From: Marinobacter sp.
GTDB taxonomy: Bacteria; Pseudomonadota; Gammaproteobacteria; Pseudomonadales; Oleiphilaceae
Direction of reading: 5' to 3'
Assembly: GCA_030457765.1 (NCBI GenBank)
Contig: JAKDUK010000010.1
Location: 1 to 54,912 of the forward strand
DNA: 54,912 nt
Shown in pieces: positions 19,188-26,954 of the stretch. Made by a program: the position numbers and the translations under genes. Under the pieces are notes generated by a model. It ran no database searches, was not told the origin of the DNA, and saw only the letters and a list, made by a program, of their open reading frames with translations. Every line of letters begins with the position of its first letter. Position 1 is the stretch's first letter.

Positions 19188-19939
19188 TGGCTCAGCAAAC
19201 CGTTAAGCACGAAGCCGGTGAGTCAGAAGGGCAGAACCGCGCGCGTGCCCTGCAAGACATGCTGTTAGATGCACTGCATGCTATGCATTCGCAAGAGGAA
19301 GTGGACGAGCTACGCCAGCCCTGCGCATCAGAAAAAGCGCCAGAAGGCATCATAGACCGACTGGCCAACCTGACTGGAACGGCTTTCCGCTTCGGAGCCC
19401 GCGCTACGGACACCTCATTACGTGTTGGCCGGGTGCTGATCAACTCCCAGGATCAACTCCGCGCCATGCTGGCCGCAGGCCAATCTCTGAAAGACATACG
19501 GGAAGTGGCCGGGCTGACATTGTCGGAAATGAGCGAAGCACTCGACCTACGGGACAAATCCGTACTTGAGGCTATTGAAAACGGTACGACCACGATATCC
19601 TTCGAGTTGATTCTTCGATTGACGGCCCTGATCGCACGAAACGATCCCATTCCGTTTATCATGCGCACAACCCGGAACTACAACCCAGAGGTATGGCAGA
19701 TACTGAACGACTGGGGCATAGCCAGAGTGCCATTGCAGTTTGAGCGGGAGCGGGAGTTTATCAATATTTTCCGCCGTCATGATTCTGCACGCACTCTCTC
19801 GGATGAAGGGTTTCGTAAGGTGTTAGAGTTCACCCGACAGAGTTTTGAGATGTCGCTACACTTTGTGGAAGATCAGGAACAACAGGTCGAGGACATTCGC
19901 ACCCGTTTTGAGGCGCCAACCAAGCCCTCAACCAAATAG
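19187..19939 (+). CDS. Helix-turn-helix (XRE-like) transcriptional regulator
   Basis: A 250-residue cytoplasmic protein with an XRE/Cro-type helix-turn-helix at about residues 95-150: LKDIREVAGLTLSEMSEAL, then SVLEAIENGTTTISFELILRLTAL. The N-terminal 60 residues are polar and unassigned; the C-terminal part contains INIFRRHDSARTLSDEGFRKVLEF. It starts at a GTG that overlaps the prc stop codon, so it is translated with the protease. Its target is unknown; a link to the envelope or to prc itself is only suggested by coupling. It overlaps the convergent mtnA gene by 12 bp. Confidence 0.8.
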   Translation: MAQQTVKHEAGESEGQNRARALQDMLLDALHAMHSQEEVDELRQPCASEKAPEGIIDRLANLTGTAFRFGARATDTSLRVGRVLINSQDQLRAMLAAGQSLKDIREVAGLTLSEMSEALDLRDKSVLEAIENGTTTISFELILRLTALIARNDPIPFIMRTTRNYNPEVWQILNDWGIARVPLQFEREREFINIFRRHDSARTLSDEGFRKVLEFTRQSFEMSLHFVEDQEQQVEDIRTRFEAPTKPSTK

Positions 19940-21010
19940 CCTCTGCATTGCCTTTACGCACGGGTTCCGCACGATCCCCTTTTCTGTAACAACCGCATCA
20001 ACCAACCTTGCGGGCGTCACATCAAACACCGGATTGAACACCGACACGCCTTCTGGCGCCAACGGGACGCCGCGAATTTCCTGCACCTCAATATCATCCC
20101 GCTGTTCAATCGGTATCTCTGCTCCGGATTGCAACGACATATCCACGGTACTGGACGGAGCCACCACCATAAACCCAACCTTGTGATAACGTGCCAGCAC
20201 TGCAAGACTATAAGTGCCGATTTTATTGGCCACATCGCCGTTTGCCGTAATCCGGTCAGCACCCACGATAATCCAACTTACCTTTCCTTCTGCGAGAATA
20301 GCGGCCGCAGCGCCATCGGCATTCAGAGTCACTGGAATGCCATCGCGCATCAGCTCCCAAGCCGTAAGGCGGCTGCCTTGCAACCAGGGCCGGGTTTCAT
20401 CCGCATAAACCTGAGCAAGCAGCTTGTTTTCGTGAAGCTTACGAATAACACCCAGCGCCGTGCCATACCCGCCAGTTGCAAGGGCACCTGTATTGCAATG
20501 AGTCAAAACAGAAATCGGCATTGCGTCACCAGTACCGACAGAAAGCCCCATAGCCTCAAGGGCGTAATCGGCCATGGCAAGATTACCGGCAAGATCTTCC
20601 TGATGAATAGCGACAGCCTCATCTGCCAGCCGCACCCTGGCTTCGGCAAGAGAATGGCAGGTGTCAAACACCTGCTCCATTCGCTGCAAAGCCCAGAACA
20701 GGTTAACGGCCGTTGGCCGGGACACAGATAGTTCACGAATTGCCGTTGTAATTTCGGACTTCCAACCGCCAGTGCCGGCATGCCGGGCACTCAATGCCAC
20801 ACCATAGGCAGCACTGATACCAATAGCCGGCGCACCGCGCACCACCATATCCTGAATACTTTGGGCAACGCCGGCCGCATCGACCAGGGTTATCCAGCCT
20901 TCCCGCACTGGCAAGAGGCGCTGATCAAGCAGCTCCAGGCTAGTGCCGTGCCACTTTAGAGCGACCGTACCTGTAACAAGGGAAGAAGATGGTTGTGCAG
21001 AGCTATCCAT
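19928..21010 (-). CDS. mtnA: S-methyl-5-thioribose-1-phosphate isomerase
   Basis: MtnA isomerises methylthioribose-1-phosphate to methylthioribulose-1-phosphate in the methionine salvage pathway. The 360-residue protein has the eIF2B-like family fold with the conserved VVRGAPAIGISAAYG motif, the catalytic-Cys motif THCNTGALATGGYGTALG and the catalytic-Asp motif GADRITANGDVANKIGTY. It is divergent from the MTA deaminase gene, sharing a 146-bp control region with a perfect palindrome. The paired presence supports the route MTA to methylthioinosine to MTR-1-P known from Pseudomonas aeruginosa, though the phosphorylase is not in this window. Its 3' end overlaps the HTH gene by 12 bp. Confidence 0.96.
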   Translation of the reverse strand: MDSSAQPSSSLVTGTVALKWHGTSLELLDQRLLPVREGWITLVDAAGVAQSIQDMVVRGAPAIGISAAYGVALSARHAGTGGWKSEITTAIRELSVSRPTAVNLFWALQRMEQVFDTCHSLAEARVRLADEAVAIHQEDLAGNLAMADYALEAMGLSVGTGDAMPISVLTHCNTGALATGGYGTALGVIRKLHENKLLAQVYADETRPWLQGSRLTAWELMRDGIPVTLNADGAAAAILAEGKVSWIIVGADRITANGDVANKIGTYSLAVLARYHKVGFMVVAPSSTVDMSLQSGAEIPIEQRDDIEVQEIRGVPLAPEGVSVFNPVFDVTPARLVDAVVTEKGIVRNPCVKAMQRLFG

Positions 21011-21057
21011 TACCTGACTCTCGTTTTATAAGCCGTTTCATAACGCTGAAAACAGCC

Positions 21058-21074
21058 AGTATAACGGTTATACT
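21058..21074. promoter_or_regulatory. Palindrome with back-to-back -10 elements between mtnA and mtaD
   Basis: GTATAAC-G-GTTATAC (21059-21073) is a perfect palindrome. It contains TATACT on the plus strand (21069-21074) and TATACT on the minus strand (21063-21058), each a reasonable -10 box for the gene it points to. A weak plus-strand -35 (CTGAAA, 21046-21051) is at 17 bp. This suggests overlapping divergent promoters under one control point; the regulator is unknown. Confidence 0.45.
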
Positions 21075-21156
21075 TCGTGGCTACATTTCATTGTCCGGCG
21101 CGCTGGTGCACTTTTTTTGCACAACCTGCGGCAGCCGGCACTGCAAGGCAGGATTA

Positions 21157-22497
21157 ATGACGGCAGACACCATCACCGCAGCCGATATTCGCATCAATGC
21201 TCGTTGGTTGATTCCCATTGAACCAGCCGGAATGGTACTTGAACATCAGGCCGTGATCATTCAAGGCGCCAGAATTGCGGCGGTGTTACCTGTGGCTCAG
21301 GCGGATTGCGAATTCCGCACCCGTGAGACTATTGACCTGCCCCACCACGTGGTTATGCCCGGACTGATCAACATGCACGGTCATGCGGCCATGTCGCTCT
21401 TTAGAGGCATGGCAGATGACCTACCCCTGATGACCTGGCTAAACGACCACATCTGGCCGGCGGAAGGTCGCTTCGTTAGCGAACAATTTATTGCCGACGG
21501 TACGCAGCTGGCGATGGCCGAAATGCTGAGAACCGGCACAACGACTTTTTCAGACATGTACTTCTTTCCGGAAATTGTCGCTCAGATGGCTCACGATGCC
21601 GGCATGCGCGCGCAGGTATGCTTTCCGCTGCTGGATTTCCCTACAATATGGGGCACCGGCCCAGATGAGTATCTGAGCAAAGGCAAAGCGCTAATTGATA
21701 CCTGGAAGGGCGACGATTACATCATGCCAGCCATAGGTCCGCACGCCCCCTACACCGTATCCGATAGCCCCTTGGCGGAGGCGGTTGCGCTCTCAGAAAG
21801 AACAGGCGCACGCATGCAGATTCATCTGCATGAAACCGAATTTGAAATTACAGAAGCCATAGAAAAACAAGAGAAACGCCCTATTGAACGACTTGCAGAA
21901 CTTGACGCTCTTGGGGAACGCACCCAATGCGTTCACATGACACAAGTCAGTGACTCAGACATTGCCCTGCTTGCAGACACAGGTGCACACGTTATCCATT
22001 GCCCCGAATCCAACCTCAAGCTCGCCAGTGGTTTATGCCCGGTGCAGAAACTTAAAAAGAGCGGTGTTAATCTGGCAATCGGAACCGATGGCGCAGCCAG
22101 CAATAACGACCTGGATCTATTCGGCGAAAGCCGCACTGCCGCCATGATTGCCAAGGTAGCCGCCAATGATGCAGCGGCACTCAGCGCCCATGAAACCCTG
22201 CAAATGGCAACGCTTAACGGCGCCAAAGCTCTGGGGCGCGAACACGAACTGGGCTCGCTGGTGGCCGGTAAACTAGCCGATATTATCGCTGTTGATCTTA
22301 GCGATCCGTTTATTCAGCCGGTATACGATCCCGCGTCGCACCTTGTTTACAGCAATCATGGCCGGGCCGTCACGCACAGCTGGATTAATGGAATACCTCA
22401 GGTACAGGATGGCAAACTGACACGTATAGATGTTCCAGATCTTATGCTTCGTGTTAAGAGCTGGGCTGAGAAAATCCGCCAGCAACAAGCTGGCTAA
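21157..22497 (+). CDS. mtaD: 5-methylthioadenosine/S-adenosylhomocysteine deaminase (TRZ/ATZ family amidohydrolase)
   Basis: A 446-residue amidohydrolase with the family's metal-binding motifs: [37 protein letters not shown] and the aspartate in [13 protein letters not shown]. aeruginosa has a homologue next to mtnA characterised as an MTA deaminase, and the same adjacency here favours MTA as substrate, although S-adenosylhomocysteine or other purines are possible. The ATG at 21157 ([17 protein letters not shown]) matches the family start; the open frame continues 56 codons upstream across the promoter region and is not credible. It heads the tight gene series ubiG-mupP-yciK-glutaredoxin-yaaA-DUF2788-rdgC. 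Confidence 0.9.
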   Translation: MTADTITAADIRINARWLIPIEPAGMVLEHQAVIIQGARIAAVLPVAQADCEFRTRETIDLPHHVVMPGLINMHGHAAMSLFRGMADDLPLMTWLNDHIWPAEGRFVSEQFIADGTQLAMAEMLRTGTTTFSDMYFFPEIVAQMAHDAGMRAQVCFPLLDFPTIWGTGPDEYLSKGKALIDTWKGDDYIMPAIGPHAPYTVSDSPLAEAVALSERTGARMQIHLHETEFEITEAIEKQEKRPIERLAELDALGERTQCVHMTQVSDSDIALLADTGAHVIHCPESNLKLASGLCPVQKLKKSGVNLAIGTDGAASNNDLDLFGESRTAAMIAKVAANDAAALSAHETLQMATLNGAKALGREHELGSLVAGKLADIIAVDLSDPFIQPVYDPASHLVYSNHGRAVTHSWINGIPQVQDGKLTRIDVPDLMLRVKSWAEKIRQQQAG

Positions 22498-22511
22498 AAG
22501 AATTCCGACAG

Positions 22512-23249
22512 ATGGATCAGGCAGAACGTACCATGACAAACCAGAACGTTGACCATAACGAAATCGCCAAATTTGAAGCCCTCGCCAGCCGCTGGTGGGA
22601 CCCTAGCAGCGAGTTCAAGCCACTGCATGATATTAATCCGCTGCGCTTGAACTACATCGACGAGCGTGTATCCCTTGCCGGTAAGCGAGTTGTAGATGTG
22701 GGCTGTGGTGGCGGGTTGTTATCAGAGGGCATGGCGTTGCGTGGCGCCCATGTAACCGGTTTAGACATGGGCGAAGCGCCATTGGCCGTTGCCCGACTGC
22801 ACGGTTTGGAAAGCGGAATAAAGGTGGATTACCAAAGAATTACCGTTGAAGAACTATCCCGCAACCCAGAGCATGCGGGTCAGTACGACGCGGTTACCTG
22901 CCTGGAAATGCTGGAACATGTGCCCGACCCGGCTTCGGTTATTAACGCCTGCTCAGCCCTGCTTAAACCTGGCGGGCATCTGTTTATCTCCACCATTAAT
23001 CGCAATCCAAAATCCTTCCTGTTTGCCATTATTGGTGCCGAATATATTCTAAGCTTGGTACCCAAAGGCACCCACGAGTGGAAGAAGTTTATCCGACCCT
23101 CCGAGATGTCTGACCACTTGCGGCATGCCGGGCTAGATGTACGGGAACTCACCGGAATGACTTATAATCCCATCACTCGCTCCTACAAACTTGGCCGGGA
23201 CGTGGATGTAAACTACCTGATGCACGCTCAGGATAGCCGTGAAGACTAA
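22512..23249 (+). CDS. ubiG: Bifunctional ubiquinone O-methyltransferase
   Basis: UbiG performs both O-methylations of ubiquinone synthesis using S-adenosylmethionine. The 245-residue protein has the hallmark [19 protein letters not shown], the SAM-binding [16 protein letters not shown], and the membrane-associated loop [24 protein letters not shown]. An alternative ATG at 22533 would remove 7 residues; neither start has a strong ribosome site. It begins 14 bp after mtaD and overlaps mupP by 11 bp, consistent with one operon. SAM use links it loosely with the neighbouring MTA salvage genes. Confidence 0.97.
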   Translation: MDQAERTMTNQNVDHNEIAKFEALASRWWDPSSEFKPLHDINPLRLNYIDERVSLAGKRVVDVGCGGGLLSEGMALRGAHVTGLDMGEAPLAVARLHGLESGIKVDYQRITVEELSRNPEHAGQYDAVTCLEMLEHVPDPASVINACSALLKPGGHLFISTINRNPKSFLFAIIGAEYILSLVPKGTHEWKKFIRPSEMSDHLRHAGLDVRELTGMTYNPITRSYKLGRDVDVNYLMHAQDSRED

Positions 23250-23901
23250 ACGCCCTTCAACCGTTTTGTTCGATCTGGACGGCACGCTGATCGACACAGC
23301 GCCAGATTTTATCCGCTGCCTGAACCAACTGCGCCAGCAGCACGGGCTTTCGGAATTGCCCGCGGAGCATATACGCAGATCAGTTTCCAACGGCGCACGA
23401 GCCATGGTGAGAGTAGGTTTTGGGCTGGAGCCAGAGCACCCCGATTATCTTGCCAGGCACACCGCCTTTCTGGATCTCTATGAGGAAGGCGTCGCCGTTG
23501 AGACTCGCCTGTTTGAAGGCATGAACAGCCTCCTTCAGTCGCTGGAGCAGCGCGGAATTCCCTGGGGCATTGTGACCAATAAACCCGAGCGTTTTGCGGC
23601 TCCACTCGTTCAAGCCCTGGGCCTGGCGGAGCGCTGCGCATCGCTGGTCTGCCCGGACCACGTCGCCGACCGTAAACCGCACCCCGAAGCCCTTTTTCTT
23701 GCCTGCGCACAAATCGACGCAGACCCTGCCCTTGCGGTGTACGTAGGCGACCATGAGCGAGATATAGAGGCCGGGCGCAATGCCAACATGAAAACCATCG
23801 CAGTGCGATACGGCTATATTGAGGAGCCAGAATCCGTTGATCTATGGCAAGCAGACATCATCGCCGACACCGTCAACGACCTCGCAAAACTGTTACAATA
23901 G
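23239..23901 (+). CDS. mupP: N-acetylmuramic acid 6-phosphate phosphatase (HAD family)
   Basis: A 220-residue HAD phosphatase with motif [11 protein letters not shown], a small helical cap, motif II around VTNKPE, a lysine in DRKPHPE and motif [17 protein letters not shown]. By sequence alone it looks like phosphoglycolate phosphatase (Gph). The position between ubiG and yciK is that of Pseudomonas mupP, whose product dephosphorylates MurNAc-6-phosphate in the peptidoglycan recycling route that bypasses MurA, so I prefer mupP. It starts with GTG inside the end of ubiG (11-bp overlap). MltF in this window would generate upstream substrates of this route; amgK and murU are not seen here. Confidence 0.82.
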   Translation: MKTKRPSTVLFDLDGTLIDTAPDFIRCLNQLRQQHGLSELPAEHIRRSVSNGARAMVRVGFGLEPEHPDYLARHTAFLDLYEEGVAVETRLFEGMNSLLQSLEQRGIPWGIVTNKPERFAAPLVQALGLAERCASLVCPDHVADRKPHPEALFLACAQIDADPALAVYVGDHERDIEAGRNANMKTIAVRYGYIEEPESVDLWQADIIADTVNDLAKLLQ

Positions 23902-23948
23902 CGCGCTTTAAAAATGGATTATTTCTCAGCTTGATACGGAGACAGGTT

Positions 23949-24698
23949 ATGCAAGATTACCAGGCACCCGCTGATCTTCTGAAAGACCGCATCATACTGG
24001 TGACCGGTGCGGGCAGCGGTATCGGCCGTACAGCCGCAAAAACCTATGCTGCGCACGGCGCCACTGTGGTTCTTGTGGGGCGAACCGTCAGCAAGCTGGA
24101 ATCGGTATACGATGAAATCGAAGCCGCCGGGCACCCCAAGCCGGCCATTGTGCCAATGAATTTTGAAGGTGCCGCTGTAAAAGATTACGAAGAGCTGGCC
24201 ATGACCCTGGAAGACAATTTCGGGAAACTCGATGGCCTGTTGCATAATGCGGGTATTCTAGGCGATCGCAGCCCGGTAGAGCTGTACGACCCGGAACTCT
24301 GGAACAGAGTCATGCACGTAAATGCTACGGCACCGTTCCAGTTAAGCCGTGCCATGATCCCATTACTGCGCAAGTCTGATGCTGCATCGATCATATTCAC
24401 CTCCTCCGGTGTCGGCCGCCAAGCCAAGGCTTACTGGGGCGCTTATGCAGTCTCCAAATTCGCCGTTGAAGGGCTGAGCCAACTTCTTTCAGAAGAGCTG
24501 GACGATGAGCGCAACAACGTTCGGGTAAATAGCCTGAACCCAGGCGCAACCAGAACCAATATGCGGGCTCATGCCTACCCGGCAGAAAACCCGAATCAAA
24601 ACCCGACACCGGAAGAGATAATGCCTGCCTACCTGTACCTGATGGGCAACGACAGCGCCGGCGTAAATGGTGAAAAAGTGGATGCCCAATCAAAATAA
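23949..24698 (+). CDS. yciK: YciK-family short-chain dehydrogenase/reductase
   Basis: A 249-residue classical SDR with the NAD(P) motif TGAGSGIG, LLHNAGILGDRSP, the Ser in FTSSGVGRQ and the catalytic YAVSK (Tyr-x3-Lys). The substrate of YciK is unknown to me. The ATG at 23949 follows an ACAGGTT site; the longer open frame is upstream sequence overlapping mupP. The stop codon overlaps the ATG of the glutaredoxin-like gene by 1 bp. The mupP-yciK order matches Pseudomonas. Confidence 0.9.
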   Translation: MQDYQAPADLLKDRIILVTGAGSGIGRTAAKTYAAHGATVVLVGRTVSKLESVYDEIEAAGHPKPAIVPMNFEGAAVKDYEELAMTLEDNFGKLDGLLHNAGILGDRSPVELYDPELWNRVMHVNATAPFQLSRAMIPLLRKSDAASIIFTSSGVGRQAKAYWGAYAVSKFAVEGLSQLLSEELDDERNNVRVNSLNPGATRTNMRAHAYPAENPNQNPTPEEIMPAYLYLMGNDSAGVNGEKVDAQSK

Positions 24699-24931
24699 TG
24701 GAATTGCTTTTTTACACCACGTCTGACTGCCACCTTTGCGAGCTTGCCGAAGCTTTGCTCGTGAATACACCCATGCCGACCCCCATCCCGGTAGATGTAG
24801 TGGATATTGCGCAATCAGAAGAGTTGGTGGAGCGCTTCGGCACGCGAATTCCTGTACTCCGGCGCAGTGATACCGGGCAGGAACTTGACTGGCCATTTAC
24901 CCGAGAGCAGTTACTCACGTTTCTGCAATGA
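24698..24931 (+). CDS. Glutaredoxin-like DUF836 protein
   Basis: A 77-residue thioredoxin-fold protein with the redox motif Cys11-His-Leu-Cys14 and the cis-proline segment GTRIPVLRR near residue 50. Such small proteins probably act as thiol-disulfide carriers; the partner is unknown. It is translationally coupled to yciK (1-bp overlap) and precedes yaaA by 13 bp, a peroxide-stress gene, so a role under oxidative stress is plausible but not shown. Confidence 0.87.
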   Translation: MELLFYTTSDCHLCELAEALLVNTPMPTPIPVDVVDIAQSEELVERFGTRIPVLRRSDTGQELDWPFTREQLLTFLQ

Positions 24932-24944
24932 GGAATTATCTGAC

Positions 24945-25715
24945 ATGTTGATGGTCATCTCACCCGCTAAAACCCTCGACTACGAAAGCCCTCTGGCAAC
25001 GGAAACGTTTACCAAGCCAGACTTTCTAGACGATGCCTGCGAACTGATTGATCAGCTTAAAGAGCTGGAGCCGCATCAGGTTAGCAACCTGATGAACATC
25101 AGCGAGAAGCTTGGCCAACTGAACGCCGAACGTTTTCAGAGTTGGCATATGCCCTTCTCTCCCAAAAACGCTCGCCAAGCCGTGCTGGCGTTTAAGGGCG
25201 ACGTATACACGGGGCTGGATGCAGAAAGCTTCAGCGAGCAGGATTTCAGCTTCGCCCAGAAGCATCTGCGCATGTTGTCCGGGCTGTACGGCATTCTTAA
25301 ACCCCTTGACCTGATGCAACCATACCGGCTGGAAATGGGCACCAAGTTTGAGAACACCCGCGGTAAAGACCTGTACGCCTTCTGGGGTCAGAAGCTCACC
25401 CGCGAAATCAATAGCCAGCTTGAGAAAGACGACGAGGTACTGGTGAACCTGGCTTCGAATGAGTATTTCAAGAGCATTAAGAAAAAAGACCTTGAAGGGC
25501 GCCTGATTACCCCCCAATTCAAAGATTGGAAAAACGGTCAGTACAAAATAATCAGCTTTTACGCCAAAAAAGCACGCGGCTTAATGTGCCGCTATGCCAT
25601 CCTGAACCGCATTACCGATACAAACGATCTCAAGGGCTTTGACCTTGATGGCTACTATTTCAGCGAAGACCAATCCGACAATAATAATTGGGTTTTCCTG
25701 CGGGATGAACATTAA
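24945..25715 (+). CDS. yaaA: Peroxide stress protein YaaA
   Basis: YaaA lowers intracellular free iron and so limits hydroxyl-radical damage during hydrogen peroxide stress in E. coli; its exact mechanism is unclear. The 256-residue product carries the conserved start [14 protein letters not shown], then [34 protein letters not shown] and the C-terminal [13 protein letters not shown]. The chosen ATG at 24945 follows GAGGAAT overlapping the preceding stop codon. The longer frame upstream overlaps the glutaredoxin gene and is a shadow. Confidence 0.96.
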   Translation: MLMVISPAKTLDYESPLATETFTKPDFLDDACELIDQLKELEPHQVSNLMNISEKLGQLNAERFQSWHMPFSPKNARQAVLAFKGDVYTGLDAESFSEQDFSFAQKHLRMLSGLYGILKPLDLMQPYRLEMGTKFENTRGKDLYAFWGQKLTREINSQLEKDDEVLVNLASNEYFKSIKKKDLEGRLITPQFKDWKNGQYKIISFYAKKARGLMCRYAILNRITDTNDLKGFDLDGYYFSEDQSDNNNWVFLRDEH

Positions 25716-25755
25716 TCAGACAGGACACTAACCCAAAGCAAGTTCGGAGCAAGCC

Positions 25756-25956
25756 ATGAATGAAGCAGTATTTTCCCAGATCGCCATGCTGGTGTTTCTG
25801 ACGGGCCTTATTGGCTGGATGGGGTTCATCGTTTGGGATTTGGCTAAAAAATCACAAGCCGGAAAGTTTGGTACCATCGCCCTTTTTACAGTACTGGGGG
25901 CCGGTGTGGTTGGTTTCATCGTGAAAACAGTACTGGTAGAGGTTATGCAAATATGA
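25756..25956 (+). CDS. DUF2788 small membrane protein
   Basis: A 66-residue protein with two membrane-spanning segments (about residues 8-29 and 41-61) joined by a short basic loop (LAKKSQAGKFG). It matches the DUF2788 family, for which I know no function. It sits 40 bp after yaaA and 19 bp before rdgC. Confidence 0.85.
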   Translation: MNEAVFSQIAMLVFLTGLIGWMGFIVWDLAKKSQAGKFGTIALFTVLGAGVVGFIVKTVLVEVMQI

Positions 25957-25975
25957 ACGACAAGGATCAAGCCTG

Positions 25976-26902
25976 ATGTGGTTTCGCAATGCCCGCGTTT
26001 TTCGTTTTACCAAACCGTTTGTTATCTCCGCTGAAGAGCTTGAAGAAAAGCTCGGCACAGATGCATTCAAGCCCTGTGGCCCGCAGGAAACGACTCGCCA
26101 AGGCTGGGTACCGCCTCTTGGCAAACACGGTGAACTGCTTGTTCATAGTGCCAATGGCTATCACCTGATTGCCCTGCGCAAGGAAGAAAAAATCCTGCCT
26201 GGGCCAGTGGTAAAAGAAGCCGTTGAAGAAAAAGCCGAAGCCATCGAAATGGAACAGGGGCGCAAGGTTCGCCGTAAAGAAAAGGAAGAAATCAAAGAGC
26301 AGGTAATGCTGGAAATGCTACCCCAGGCATTTTCACGGAACCGCCGCAGCTTTGCATATCTGGCGCCACAAGACGGTGTACTGGTGGTTGACGCTGGCTC
26401 CGCAAAACAAGCAGAAGACCTGGCCTCAACCCTGCGCAAAAGCCTGGGCTCCCTGCCCGTGCGCCCACCAGCAGTGGAGCAGGCACCAATCTTTACGCTC
26501 ACCGGTTGGTTGAACCAAACCATCGATTTGCCCAGCGCAGTGGTATTAGGTGATGAGTGCGAGCTGAAAGACCCGTCAGAAGACGGTGGTGTGGTCCGCT
26601 GCAAAGGGCTGAACCTGAAAGCAGATGAAATTCGCAATCATCTGGAAGCAGGCATGGAAGTGACCAAGCTGGCCATAACCTGGGACGACAACGTATCGTT
26701 CATGCTGGATGAGGAACTGGGGATTCGCCGGCTAAAGTTTGGCGAAACACTTCAGGATCAACTCGACGATGTAGAAGTAGATGACGCGGTGGCAAAATTT
26801 GATGCCGCCTTCACCATCATGACCCTGGAATTATCCAAACTGATTCCGGGCTTGCTGGAAGCCATGGGCGGTGAAGACCGCTCGGCCATTGTCGAAGAGT
26901 AA
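25976..26902 (+). CDS. rdgC: Recombination-associated protein RdgC
   Basis: RdgC forms ring-shaped dimers that bind double-stranded DNA and inhibit RecA loading. The 308-residue protein has the family start MWFRNARVFRFTKPF, the GWVPPLG segment, the basic RRKEKEEIKEQV helix and LPQAFSRNRRSFAYLAPQDG. It is the last gene of the mtaD-to-rdgC series. An AAGGATC ribosome site precedes the ATG. It converges on the protein acetyltransferase gene. Confidence 0.96.
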   Translation: MWFRNARVFRFTKPFVISAEELEEKLGTDAFKPCGPQETTRQGWVPPLGKHGELLVHSANGYHLIALRKEEKILPGPVVKEAVEEKAEAIEMEQGRKVRRKEKEEIKEQVMLEMLPQAFSRNRRSFAYLAPQDGVLVVDAGSAKQAEDLASTLRKSLGSLPVRPPAVEQAPIFTLTGWLNQTIDLPSAVVLGDECELKDPSEDGGVVRCKGLNLKADEIRNHLEAGMEVTKLAITWDDNVSFMLDEELGIRRLKFGETLQDQLDDVEVDDAVAKFDAAFTIMTLELSKLIPGLLEAMGGEDRSAIVEE

Positions 26903-26921
26903 TCACTCGGGCGTATGAATG

Positions 26922-26954
26922 CCACTAAGGCCCTTCTATATAGGGTCTTAGTGG
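26922..26954. terminator. Hairpin between rdgC and the acetyltransferase gene
   Basis: CCACTAAG (26922-26929) pairs with CTTAGTGG (26947-26954), extended by an inner CCC/GGG around an A/T loop. The stem overlaps the stop codon of the minus-strand acetyltransferase gene (TTA at 26948-26950). There is no clear T run on either side, so its role as a bidirectional terminator is likely but not certain. Confidence 0.5.
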
